The notes beneath the pieces are model-generated. The model was not told where the DNA came from, did not search any database, and saw only the letters and a list, made by a program, of their open reading frames with translations. The translations under genes were made by a program, and so were the position numbers. 64,000 nt of DNA, from assembly GCA_963825175.1 (NCBI GenBank), contig CAWGSA010000001.1:620001-684000 (forward strand), read 5' to 3'. How positions within the stretch are numbered: position 1 is the stretch's first letter; every line of letters starts with the position of its first letter. The DNA is from DATFTF01 sp963825175. GTDB taxonomy: Bacteria > Acidobacteriota > Thermoanaerobaculia > UBA5066 > Gp7-AA6. Positions 40,344 to 47,511 of this stretch are shown here, one piece after another.

Positions 40344-40979
40344 ATGCCGACATACACGCTCCCGGACCTTCGGTATGACTATGCGGCTCTGGAGCCCCAC
40401 ATCTCGGGCAGGATCATGGAGCTGCACCATGACAAGCACCACGCCGCCTACGTCAAAGGGGCCAACACGGCCCTCGACCGGCTCGAGGAGGCCCGCCAGG
40501 GAGGGCAGTACGACAACATCGCCGCTGTCGAAAAGGCCCTGTCCTTCAACCTGTCGGGACATGTCCTCCATTCGATCTTCTGGCAGAACATGGCGCCGAA
40601 ATCCGGCGGGCGGCCGAACGGGGAACTTGCCGCCGCGATCGACAACGACTTCGGCGACTTCGAGAGCTTTCGCAAACAGATCAACGCGGTCGCCGGAAGC
40701 ATCATGGGCTCCGGCTGGGCCGCCCTCGTTTGGGAGCCTCTGGGACAGAAGCTTCTCGTGACGCAGATCTACGATCACCAGTCGAATCTGGCACTGGCGG
40801 GCACTCCCTTGCTCGTGCTCGACGCCTGGGAACACGCTTTCTACCTTCAGTATCAGAGTCGAAAAGCCGAGTACTTCGACGCGGTCTGGAATCTGTGGAA
40901 CTGGGACGATGTGACAGCGCGGTTCGACGGACGCGGCAAGACGGCAGAACAGGAAGTTCTCGTCGGCAGAGCCAACTGA
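40344..40979 (+). CDS. Superoxide dismutase (Fe/Mn)
   Basis: 211 residues with good Shine-Dalgarno AAAGGAG. Metal ligands: His in MELHHDKHHAAYVKG, His in LSGHVLHSIFW, and Asp/His in VLDAWEHAFYLQYQ. It converts superoxide to oxygen and peroxide. No signal peptide, so cytosolic. Fe or Mn preference cannot be told from this sequence with certainty. Probably in the same transcript as the DsbA-like gene. Confidence 0.95.
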   Translation: MPTYTLPDLRYDYAALEPHISGRIMELHHDKHHAAYVKGANTALDRLEEARQGGQYDNIAAVEKALSFNLSGHVLHSIFWQNMAPKSGGRPNGELAAAIDNDFGDFESFRKQINAVAGSIMGSGWAALVWEPLGQKLLVTQIYDHQSNLALAGTPLLVLDAWEHAFYLQYQSRKAEYFDAVWNLWNWDDVTARFDGRGKTAEQEVLVGRAN

Positions 40980-40992
40980 GGAGAAACACTCG

Positions 40993-41239
40993 ATGAGGAG
41001 AATCACGATCGCGTCACTGCGTCACTCTCGCTTCTGGCCCTCCCACAACAAGCAACTCCTACCTGGTGACCTGGGAGGGGGCGATCGTGGTTGCGACACT
41101 CGATGGGCTGAGCGGCCTTGTGCCAACAGTGACGCTGGCGACCCGTGCATCCGTGGACAGTGACAAGAGAGGCCTGGCGGCCAAGAATGCCCTGACGAAG
41201 GAGAAGTTCTCATCCGTCTTCATCTCTAAAGTGTTATGA
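40993..41239 (+). other. Possible small secreted-protein remnant
   Basis: An ATG behind GAGGAG starts MRRITIA, as a signal peptide might, but that frame soon loses character. The +1 frame carries coherent protein-like sequence to a stop at 41239: NSYLVTWEGAIVVATLDGLS, then VTLATRASVDSDKRGLAAKN and FSSVFISKVL. One frameshift early on would join them. I do not recognise it. Confidence 0.3.
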
Positions 41240-41325
41240 TCAATTTGCCTGATCCCCTCCGACGGCCCCCAGTCCAGTTAATAGCTGAATCCCGTTGCCG
41301 GCTTCCGGCAGAAAGCGGGTATCCC

Positions 41326-42054
41326 ATGCGTCGAGTCCTCTCGGTCGCTCTCTTCCTGATCGCAGGATGGATGCTTCTGTCCGGGATCGCGTTTTCACAG
41401 GGTCAGGCGCTTCGGCCGCTGCCGGTCGTGACGCGGGGTCTGCCTCAGACCGTCACGGCTGTGGCGACGGATCAGGCAGATCTCCAGCGAGCCGGCTATA
41501 TCCTGGTCGAATTGGGAGGCAGCCCGAGGCCCGCTGACCGAAGAGAACGCTCTTACACGTTCCATGGGGCATCGGGCTCCTCGGCGGTCCTCGTCGACAA
41601 CGAGTATCCACCGCTCAAGGCAATCCGGCGCGAGCTCGTGTTCGACATCACTTTCGCCGTCACCGACGGTCGTTCCCCTGGCAAGATGGCGGGAATCGCG
41701 CCGAAGCTGCTGGCGGAAATGCGCAGGGCCGTGAGCCAGGATCCCGCGCTCGTGGCCGGCCTCGGCTACCTCGCCACGGCAGCCGCCTCGGGTGTTACGC
41801 CGGAGGTGCTGCAGTCGGCCGTGATCGACTACTTGCGGCGATACCAGCAGCCCTCGACGCCGATGCACGAAGGCTGTGCCGGCTGCGGCCCGCAGGACGG
41901 TTTCGGCGACGAGTACGTCGGCGGTCCCGACATGCATGCCGCCCTCGACGTCGGCAGCCCGGATTGGAAAATTGCCGGCGTCCGGCACTCTCTGGACGGG
42001 GACACCACTTTTCGGGTCGAGGTCAGCGCGAGCATTCCGAGGAGCTCGCCATGA
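41326..42054 (+). CDS. Secreted protein of unknown function, first gene of an overlapping operon
   Basis: 242 residues. The ATG in MRRVLSVALF was chosen because it opens a signal peptide cleaved near FSQGQ. The mature protein has a beta-rich part (60-115), helices (120-175), and a distinctive segment HEGCAGCG at 181-188 with a CxxC pair (Cys184, Cys187) followed by DGFGDEYVGGPDMHA. No family recognised. Its stop overlaps the next start as ATGA, and that gene overlaps the next the same way. Confidence 0.65.
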   Translation: MRRVLSVALFLIAGWMLLSGIAFSQGQALRPLPVVTRGLPQTVTAVATDQADLQRAGYILVELGGSPRPADRRERSYTFHGASGSSAVLVDNEYPPLKAIRRELVFDITFAVTDGRSPGKMAGIAPKLLAEMRRAVSQDPALVAGLGYLATAAASGVTPEVLQSAVIDYLRRYQQPSTPMHEGCAGCGPQDGFGDEYVGGPDMHAALDVGSPDWKIAGVRHSLDGDTTFRVEVSASIPRSSP

Positions 42055-42242
42055 GTACGCAGCTCCAAAGCCTACGGCGAGGCGTGACCCTCCGGCATTG
42101 GACAGCCGGCAACTCGTCGCAAGGGGTTCAACAGCGGCCGAGTCCGGCCCTGGAATACTGGGACCTGGCCCGCCGCCGCCGGCGCGACCTCGTCGCCTCG
42201 ATGTTGAAGCTCATCACAAAGCCGGTCGCGGCTGAAAAATGA
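42051..42242 (+). CDS. Small basic protein, TLRHWT family
   Basis: 63 residues. The first half reads MSTQLQSLRRGVTLRHWTAG and resembles the small protein at 53.1 kb (MSSQPLHARAGRTLRHWTIN), also with a QQxPxPxL segment. The second half is a basic amphipathic stretch (ARRRRRDLVASMLKLITK). Not secreted. ATGA overlaps at both ends tie it to its neighbours. Function unknown. Confidence 0.6.
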   Translation: MSTQLQSLRRGVTLRHWTAGNSSQGVQQRPSPALEYWDLARRRRRDLVASMLKLITKPVAAEK

Positions 42243-42448
42243 CAGGCCGCCGTGACGAAGGGTTTGATCCGCGCGACTCGAATGGTCGGCCCGGCGGTTA
42301 CGACGGCCCTGACGACATCTATGACCAGCCGGAGAGCGCCTACGATGGCGCGAGCGACGGATACGACTCGATGAAGCCCTACGACAGCCCTCGCCCCGGC
42401 TACGACGGGCCGGCGTCCCGAAAGAAGGGTTCCGAAGACTCCCGCTGA
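42239..42448 (+). CDS. Tyr-Asp heptad-repeat peptide
   Basis: 69 residues, hydrophilic, rich in Gly, Asp, Pro and Ser. All six Tyr are followed by Asp (Tyr21, 28, 35, 42, 48, 55), spaced 7, 7, 7, 6 and 7 residues, with GYDG, AYDG and GYDS variants. The regular pattern argues for a selected product rather than a random frame. No signal peptide or recognised family. Coupled by ATGA to the TLRHWT protein. It could be a scaffold, a metal-binding or Tyr-modified peptide; the sequence does not decide. Confidence 0.55.
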   Translation: MTGRRDEGFDPRDSNGRPGGYDGPDDIYDQPESAYDGASDGYDSMKPYDSPRPGYDGPASRKKGSEDSR

Positions 42449-42565
42449 TCCGGGTTGGCTTCGACGATTCCCACTCGAAGGAGTCACAGTCGACGCGAAG
42501 TCGACCGATCTGAAACCGGCTGCGTCGGCACCGGGAATCCTTCTCGACGTCGCGGCCTCTGTCTC

Positions 42566-42834
42566 GCAGGCTGCTGAAAAATGATTGCGGGCGTCGCGTC
42601 AGGGCTTTTGCAACTCGCGCCGGGTCGAGAGTTTGCTTCGAAGGGTGGCGAATCTTTCCGATGAGAGTTGCATTGCTGTGGGCAAAAGCCGTCTCCGTCA
42701 TCGTCGCCCGCTCGACAGCCACTCGGACGCCCCGTCGGCGTCCGATGCGCTCCGGCATCGCCTTCGTCGCGTCGCCTTGGATCCGACCCCACGGCGCTCG
42801 CAACGCCGCTCCACACCCTTATTCAGCAGCCTGC
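42566..42834. mobile_element. MITE-like element with 13-base terminal inverted repeats
   Basis: GCAGGCTGCTGAA at the left and TTCAGCAGCCTGC at the right are perfect inverted repeats 269 bases apart. Inside, GGGCTTTTGC near the left has a partner GGCAAAAGCC at 42680. No coding frame is credible. Related left ends occur at 26225 and 20534. The right end contains the last base of the PLD gene, so insertion probably set the present end of that gene. No transposase for it lies in the window. Confidence 0.65.
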
Positions 42835-44150
42835 TAGAGCTCAGACCGAAAGGGCGCCACGAGCCACTCCGTCACCCGCTTCTTCAGTGAGCGCGCGTTC
42901 CACATCGCTCTCGTGTAGGGCCTGCAGCGCGACTCGTCGCGCCGGTAGCGTTCCTTCATCAGGGCGGCGAACGCCGGATCATAGACGAAGAGATTGATCT
43001 CCTCGTTCAGATGGAAGGACCGATCGTCGAAATTTGCCGATCCCACGGTCGAAAAGATCCCATCCACGACCATCGTCTTCAAGTGAAACATCGTCGGCTG
43101 GTACTCGAGAATCGTCACCCCTCCCTCCAGCAGCGGCCCGAAGGAGGAGCGTCCCGCCGCTTTCGTGGCCGGGACGTCGTTCTGCTCGTCCGACGGGACG
43201 ATCACCCGCACGTCCACGCCTCTCTTCGCGGCAGCGACGAGCAGACCGGCTGTCGTCTCGTCCGGAAGGAAATAGGAGTTTGCGATCCAGATTTCCTTCG
43301 CCGCCGCAGCGAGCGAAATCGCGTAGACGCGTCCCGCACCGGACATTGCGGCGAGCGCGGACGAGGGCACGACCGCGACGGCCGTCGGGCCGGCCTCACG
43401 GAGGGCGGGAAAGAATTCGTCCCCGACCAACGGCTCGCCCGTCACCTCGGACCAGTTCTCCTGAAACGCGCGTTGGAGGCCGCGTACGGCGGGTCCTTCG
43501 ACGCGCACCTGCGTGTCGCGCCAGTGCTCCCGCGAGTCCGCGTCGCCCCGCCACTGGTCGGCGAACCCGACGCCACCCGTGAACCCCACCGTGCCGTCCA
43601 CCACGAGAACACGCCGATGGTTGCGATGATTCACGACCCACACCATCCACGGCTTCTTCGAATGGAAGAACTCCACCCGACAGCCGGCGCGCCGCAGAAT
43701 GCCGACGTCGCTCGCCTTGAGGCGACGACCCGGCGAGCCGACCGCATCGAGCAGGATGCGCACCGCGACGCCGTGTGCCCCCCGTTCGGCAAGAGCGTCC
43801 CGGAACCGTGCGCCGACCTCGCCCGACCAGAAGATGTAGGCCTCGAAATTCACGGTCTTTCGGGCGGATGAGATCGCCGCAAGCATCGCCGGGAAGATCG
43901 CGTCGCCGTTTTCGAGAAGGTCGAGCCGGTTGCCGACGGTCATCGTCGGGCCCGGCAGCGCCGACGGCAGAAACGTCGGATCGCTGACCGTGAATCCGTG
44001 AGGGAGCTCGTAGAGAGTCTGCTTCGGGGCGCCCGACTTCGCGACGGTGACGGCGAAAAGATAACCTGCCGCAACCGAGACGAGGGCGACCCCGAAAAGT
44101 CGCAGCGGCCTTCGGCGTCGCGGGCTGGATGTTGCCACTCCGCTCCACAT
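42834..44150 (-). CDS. Phospholipase D-type cardiolipin synthase-like protein
   Basis: 438 residues from the ATG in MWSGVATSSPRRRR, behind TAGGAGT. One membrane helix near 20-40 and two PLD domains. The second motif is canonical (FHLKTMVVDGIFSTVGSANFDDRS); the first reads NHRRVLVVDGTVGFTGG, so the HxK Lys is Arg. Family members join phosphatidyl groups to make cardiolipin. Arg for Lys in one half-site might weaken activity. Ends inside the terminal repeat of the MITE-like element. Confidence 0.88.
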   Translation of the reverse strand: MWSGVATSSPRRRRPLRLFGVALVSVAAGYLFAVTVAKSGAPKQTLYELPHGFTVSDPTFLPSALPGPTMTVGNRLDLLENGDAIFPAMLAAISSARKTVNFEAYIFWSGEVGARFRDALAERGAHGVAVRILLDAVGSPGRRLKASDVGILRRAGCRVEFFHSKKPWMVWVVNHRNHRRVLVVDGTVGFTGGVGFADQWRGDADSREHWRDTQVRVEGPAVRGLQRAFQENWSEVTGEPLVGDEFFPALREAGPTAVAVVPSSALAAMSGAGRVYAISLAAAAKEIWIANSYFLPDETTAGLLVAAAKRGVDVRVIVPSDEQNDVPATKAAGRSSFGPLLEGGVTILEYQPTMFHLKTMVVDGIFSTVGSANFDDRSFHLNEEINLFVYDPAFAALMKERYRRDESRCRPYTRAMWNARSLKKRVTEWLVAPFRSEL

Positions 44151-44265
44151 TACTCCTACTCCCCGGGCCCCATTGGCCGCCGGATCCCTTTGGCGCATGG
44201 CGCTGCCTGGAGAGACATCGCGTCGGACGAGGCCGGAGTCCGGCACATAGGCGCCTGTTTTCGGG

Positions 44266-44305
44266 AAAAAAGAAGGGGCCGCACCGTGAGGAACGGCGCA
44301 GCCCC
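44266..44305 (-). terminator. Rho-independent terminator of the BON gene
   Basis: On the minus strand a 13-base stem (two mismatches) and short loop are followed by TTCTTTTTT, about 22 bases past the BON stop. Confidence 0.75.
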
Positions 44306-44326
44306 GCGCGAGGGCTCGAGGGAGCG

Positions 44327-44650
44327 TTAGCTGGTGTGCGGAGCCTTGATCTGAAGCTCGTTGTGGACGCGGAGCACGCCATTCACGGCGCGCGTCTCCG
44401 TCTCGGCGTCCGTTCGCACGCCGGCGTTGGGAACCTCACCGGCGAGTGTCACGACTCCATTGGTGACATTGATGTCGATGTTCACGATGTTTGAAAAGCG
44501 AGCTGCCGTCAGCCTGGCCTTCACCGCCGCGTGAATCTCGTTGTCGTCGACCTGGCGGGAGACCGGCTGGGTCGTGGTGCAAGCGGCCACCGTGATCGCG
44601 ACCGCGGCAAACGCGGCGAGTCGCAGGAGTCTGTTGGTAGAGGTTTTCAT
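44327..44650 (-). CDS. BON-domain lipoprotein (OsmY-like)
   Basis: 107 residues. Lipobox VAAC at Cys24, then one BON domain (IHAAVKARLTAARFSNIVNI; VTNGVVTLAGEVPNAGVRTD). BON proteins bind membrane phospholipids and are typical envelope- or osmotic-stress products. A shared-box promoter lies upstream on its strand and a terminator follows, so it is a single-gene unit. Confidence 0.9.
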   Translation of the reverse strand: MKTSTNRLLRLAAFAAVAITVAACTTTQPVSRQVDDNEIHAAVKARLTAARFSNIVNIDINVTNGVVTLAGEVPNAGVRTDAETETRAVNGVLRVHNELQIKAPHTS

Positions 44651-44694
44651 GATCGCCTTCTCCTTCGGTTTGAAACTCGAATTCTCGAGCCGCC

Positions 44695-44789
44695 AGCGTA
44701 CTGCGGCGCGCGCGTCGTCGGTGATCGTTTGATGTTCTCAGTCTGAGCGGATCAAACGATGAACGGTTCGCTTCCGCTGCGAGTAACCT
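44695..44789. promoter_or_regulatory. Bidirectional shared-box promoter (copies 5- and 5+)
   Basis: ATCGTTTGAT (44724-44733) and ATCAAACGAT (44751-44760) form a perfect 10-base inverted repeat separated by 17 bases. Leftward: box, TCACCG, 18 bases, TACGCT (44700-44695), serving BON. Rightward: box, TGAACG, 18 bases, TAACCT (44784-44789), serving the lmo0937-like gene. The central CTCAGTCTGAG is itself nearly palindromic. Two divergent promoters share one symmetric site, so a dimeric regulator is plausible. Confidence 0.68.
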
Positions 44790-44816
44790 GATGCGGAGAA
44801 AAGAAAGGAGGATTCC

Positions 44817-44969
44817 ATGTTATGGACCATAGCGGTCGTTCTGTTCGTCCTGTGGGCGCTCGGGCTGTTCGCCTTTCACGTCGGCGGCGGTCTCATTCAT
44901 GGGCTCATCGTTTTGGCAGTGATCGTCGTGCTCTTCCAGCTGTTCGCCGGACGCCGACGCCTCGCTTAA
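44817..44969 (+). CDS. lmo0937 family small membrane protein
   Basis: 50 residues, preceded by AAAGGAGG. MLWTIAVVLFVLWALGLFAF, then GGGLIHGLIVLAVIVVLFQL and a basic end (AGRRRLA): two membrane helices, matching the lmo0937 family of unknown function, widespread and often stress-induced. Expressed from the right-facing half of the bidirectional shared-box promoter opposite the BON gene. Confidence 0.85.
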   Translation: MLWTIAVVLFVLWALGLFAFHVGGGLIHGLIVLAVIVVLFQLFAGRRRLA

Positions 44970-45069
44970 CCGCCGCGGGGTCGCTTCACGATGGACCGCC
45001 TCGCGACAGAGCAGGTGGTCAGCTCGGTAACGGGGCGGTCGGTTCCGTCGTCACGACGAGATTCGCGGA

Positions 45070-45279
45070 CTAACGTTCGCGCCCGGCGCCGGAACCGCCT
45101 TCCTGTCGGCCAACCCCCGAGCCGCCGCGCTTGTCCGGATGGGATCCCTTCGGTCCACCCTCGTGGCCTCGGAATCCCACAGATCCACGGCTTGCGTCCC
45201 GGCCTCGATCCTGCGAGCCCGGGCGATTCGGTTTGCGCTTCGTCCCGCCGGAGACTGTTGTCTTCCTGGTTCGCACCAT
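45070..45279 (-). CDS. Small basic Gly-rich protein
   Basis: 69 residues from an ATG six bases after GGAAGGAGG, a strong ribosome binding site. The sequence is Gly, Arg, Lys and Ser-rich without hydrophobic core (MVRTRKTTVSGGTKRKPNR; later GHEGGPKGSHPDKRGG). Probably disordered and nucleic-acid-binding or a stress peptide like other KGG-type proteins, but the family is not recognised. It lies 48 bases after the HEAT/ankyrin gene on the same strand, so likely co-transcribed. Confidence 0.5.
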   Translation of the reverse strand: MVRTRKTTVSGGTKRKPNRPGSQDRGRDASRGSVGFRGHEGGPKGSHPDKRGGSGVGRQEGGSGAGRER

Positions 45280-45327
45280 GCCCCTCCTTCCATCGGACGA
45301 AATGGATTCCACTTTCTCCGGCCACGC

Positions 45328-47337
45328 CTACGGGGCCGACGCCTTCTTGATGAGCGCCAGGGCCTTGGGATTCTTCTTGTAAGCCTCGGCCCACGACTTG
45401 GCCTTGGCCGCGTCCAGGCGCGCGCCGGCCGCGATCAGCTCCTCCACGCCGGGGTTTCCGGTGACGATCCCCGACTCGAGGGCGGTCAGGCCCGACTGGT
45501 TGCGCGCGTTGAGCTTGGCCCCCGCCTTCAAGAGGAGGCGCACCGTCTGGCGGTCACACTTGTCCACCGCGAACATCAGGGCGGTGTTCTTGTTTTCGTC
45601 GATCTGGTTGACGTCGGCTCCGCGCTTGAGCAACAGCGCGACGATCGCGTGCCCCTGCTCCGGCCTGGCGCACGCCTCGCCGGAGAAGAAGAGAAGCATG
45701 AGCGGCGACCGGCGGTTCTCGCCCGCGAAGGCGTGCCTGGCGGACATGCCGGCGTCGAGATACGCTCGGATGGCCTCGGCATCCCCGTCGTTGAGCGCCT
45801 TGGCGTAGCCCGTCTCGGTGAACTCGAGATTGCGCTCCCGAAGCGCCGCGAGCCCGCGCTCCTCCCCTGCCGAGGCAGCCGCCGGCTCCCGCGACGCCGC
45901 GCCCGGCCGCTCCGCGGGCGCAGGGGCCGCGGACGCTGTTGCCGGCGCCGAGCCGACGCCCTTGATCACCGCGGGGCTGCCGGCGCCGCCGCGCTCGATC
46001 CATTCGATAGCGGTGCGCGCGTCCTCGGCGATCAGCTTTTCCGACGACCGGGTCAAGGGACGGATCGTCTCGACCGCGGCCCTGGCCTGGCCCTGCCGGT
46101 TGCGCAGGCATTGGAGCGCCCGCTGGCGAGCGGCGACATCGCCGCCGGACACCGCCGCATCCGCCAGCCCCGCCACGACCTCGGTGGTATCCAGATACAG
46201 AACGTTGTAGGCCGCCACCGCCGCCGTGGCGAGGTCGTGATCCTTGTCCTTCATGGCGCTCGCCAGGGCGGTCCTGGCCGTCGCCCCGACGGCGATCTTG
46301 GCCGCCCTGGGGATGGGGTTGGACGCGTTGCCGATCTCCTCGAGCGCGCTCGCCGCCCTCGCCCGGACGCTCATCGAACGATCTTCGGCCAGCAGGCGTG
46401 TCAGCTCCGGTGCCGCCGTATGGGCCAGGCCCCTGACGTCCTTCAAGACCCAGCCGGCCTCCATCCGAACGCTTTCGTCGCGATCGCCCAGAAGAGCGAT
46501 GGCTTCGGGGACCCAGCGCGCGACCTCGCGCTCCGTTTTCACCTTGCCGGCGAGCGAAATCGCCGCCGAGCGCGTCGCGGCTTCGGAGGACTGCGTGTAC
46601 TTGAGAGCCAGGTCGACCGTGCCCGGCGGGAGCTTGGCGACGCCGGCCAGCGCACCGAACACGTATCGGCCCGACTCCGGGCTCCGGCGCACCGTCTCGT
46701 CGAGGAGCGGCAGGACAGATCCCGCCTTGTCCTTCAGGAGGTACCCGAGCGCCTTGCTCGCGGCCTCGGCGCTGTCGGAGTCGTCGAGGTTCGATTGGCC
46801 TCGATGGGGCCGCGCGGCCTCCTCGGCGTTCTTGGCCAGGTAGGTCAGGATCGGCTGGGCCAGTTTCTCGGGCGGATCGATGCCGATCAGGCCCCGCGCC
46901 GCGACAAACGCGGTGGCGTCGTCGCGCGCGCCCTCCAGGGCCCGCCTCCACGCCGGCGCAAGCTCCTTGTCCGGCACGTCCATCGCCGCGAGCGCCCCGG
47001 CGGCCCGCGCCACCACGGCCGCCTCGCGATCGTCGAGCGCCCTTTGGAGATCGGGCTTCGCGGCCGCCGCGTCTTCGCCGGTGTCCCACAGGGCCGAAGC
47101 CGCCGCCTGGCGAACCGTCGGGTCGGAGTCCGACAGAGCCCTGGCCAGCGCCGCCACGGCCTCCGGATTCTTTCGCCCTCCCAGCCAGTGCGCTGCCGAG
47201 GCGCGTTCCTTCGGATCCCGCTCCTTGGCCAGCTTCTTGGCAAACTCCTGGATGAGCTTGTCTTCGTCCTTGTCGGCGCTTCCCACGCAGGGTTGCAGAA
47301 TCAGAAGGACGCAGATCGCCCAGGCCCGCGTACGCAT
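45328..47337 (-). CDS. Secreted HEAT-repeat and ankyrin-repeat protein
   Basis: 669 residues. The ATG begins a signal peptide (MRTRAWAICVLLILQPCVGS, cleaved near SADKD); the frame is open far upstream but that is antisense to the kinase gene. Residues about 25-420 are HEAT repeats (AVAALARALSDSDPTVRQAA type); an Ala/Pro-rich linker follows to about 490; ankyrin repeats (VALLLKRGADVNQIDENKNT, VRLLLKAGAKLNARNQSGLT) fill the end. A protein-binding scaffold outside the cytoplasm. Divergent from the receptor kinase at 47.5 kb, with which it may act. Confidence 0.85.
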   Translation of the reverse strand: MRTRAWAICVLLILQPCVGSADKDEDKLIQEFAKKLAKERDPKERASAAHWLGGRKNPEAVAALARALSDSDPTVRQAAASALWDTGEDAAAAKPDLQRALDDREAAVVARAAGALAAMDVPDKELAPAWRRALEGARDDATAFVAARGLIGIDPPEKLAQPILTYLAKNAEEAARPHRGQSNLDDSDSAEAASKALGYLLKDKAGSVLPLLDETVRRSPESGRYVFGALAGVAKLPPGTVDLALKYTQSSEAATRSAAISLAGKVKTEREVARWVPEAIALLGDRDESVRMEAGWVLKDVRGLAHTAAPELTRLLAEDRSMSVRARAASALEEIGNASNPIPRAAKIAVGATARTALASAMKDKDHDLATAAVAAYNVLYLDTTEVVAGLADAAVSGGDVAARQRALQCLRNRQGQARAAVETIRPLTRSSEKLIAEDARTAIEWIERGGAGSPAVIKGVGSAPATASAAPAPAERPGAASREPAAASAGEERGLAALRERNLEFTETGYAKALNDGDAEAIRAYLDAGMSARHAFAGENRRSPLMLLFFSGEACARPEQGHAIVALLLKRGADVNQIDENKNTALMFAVDKCDRQTVRLLLKAGAKLNARNQSGLTALESGIVTGNPGVEELIAAGARLDAAKAKSWAEAYKKNPKALALIKKASAP

Positions 47338-47511
47338 GGTGCCCCCCGTTCGTTGGGTCGAGCTTATCCCCGGGCGGCCTTTCCTTGCCGTCCCGAAGGC
47401 TCGGGATGAACCGGAGGTTGCAGTCTCCGGGGGTTCTTTGGCGGATTTCGTTGACCCTGGAGCGACCGGGGCATAGCCTTCCGGTCGGCAAACCACGGCC
47501 CAGCGATCCCA

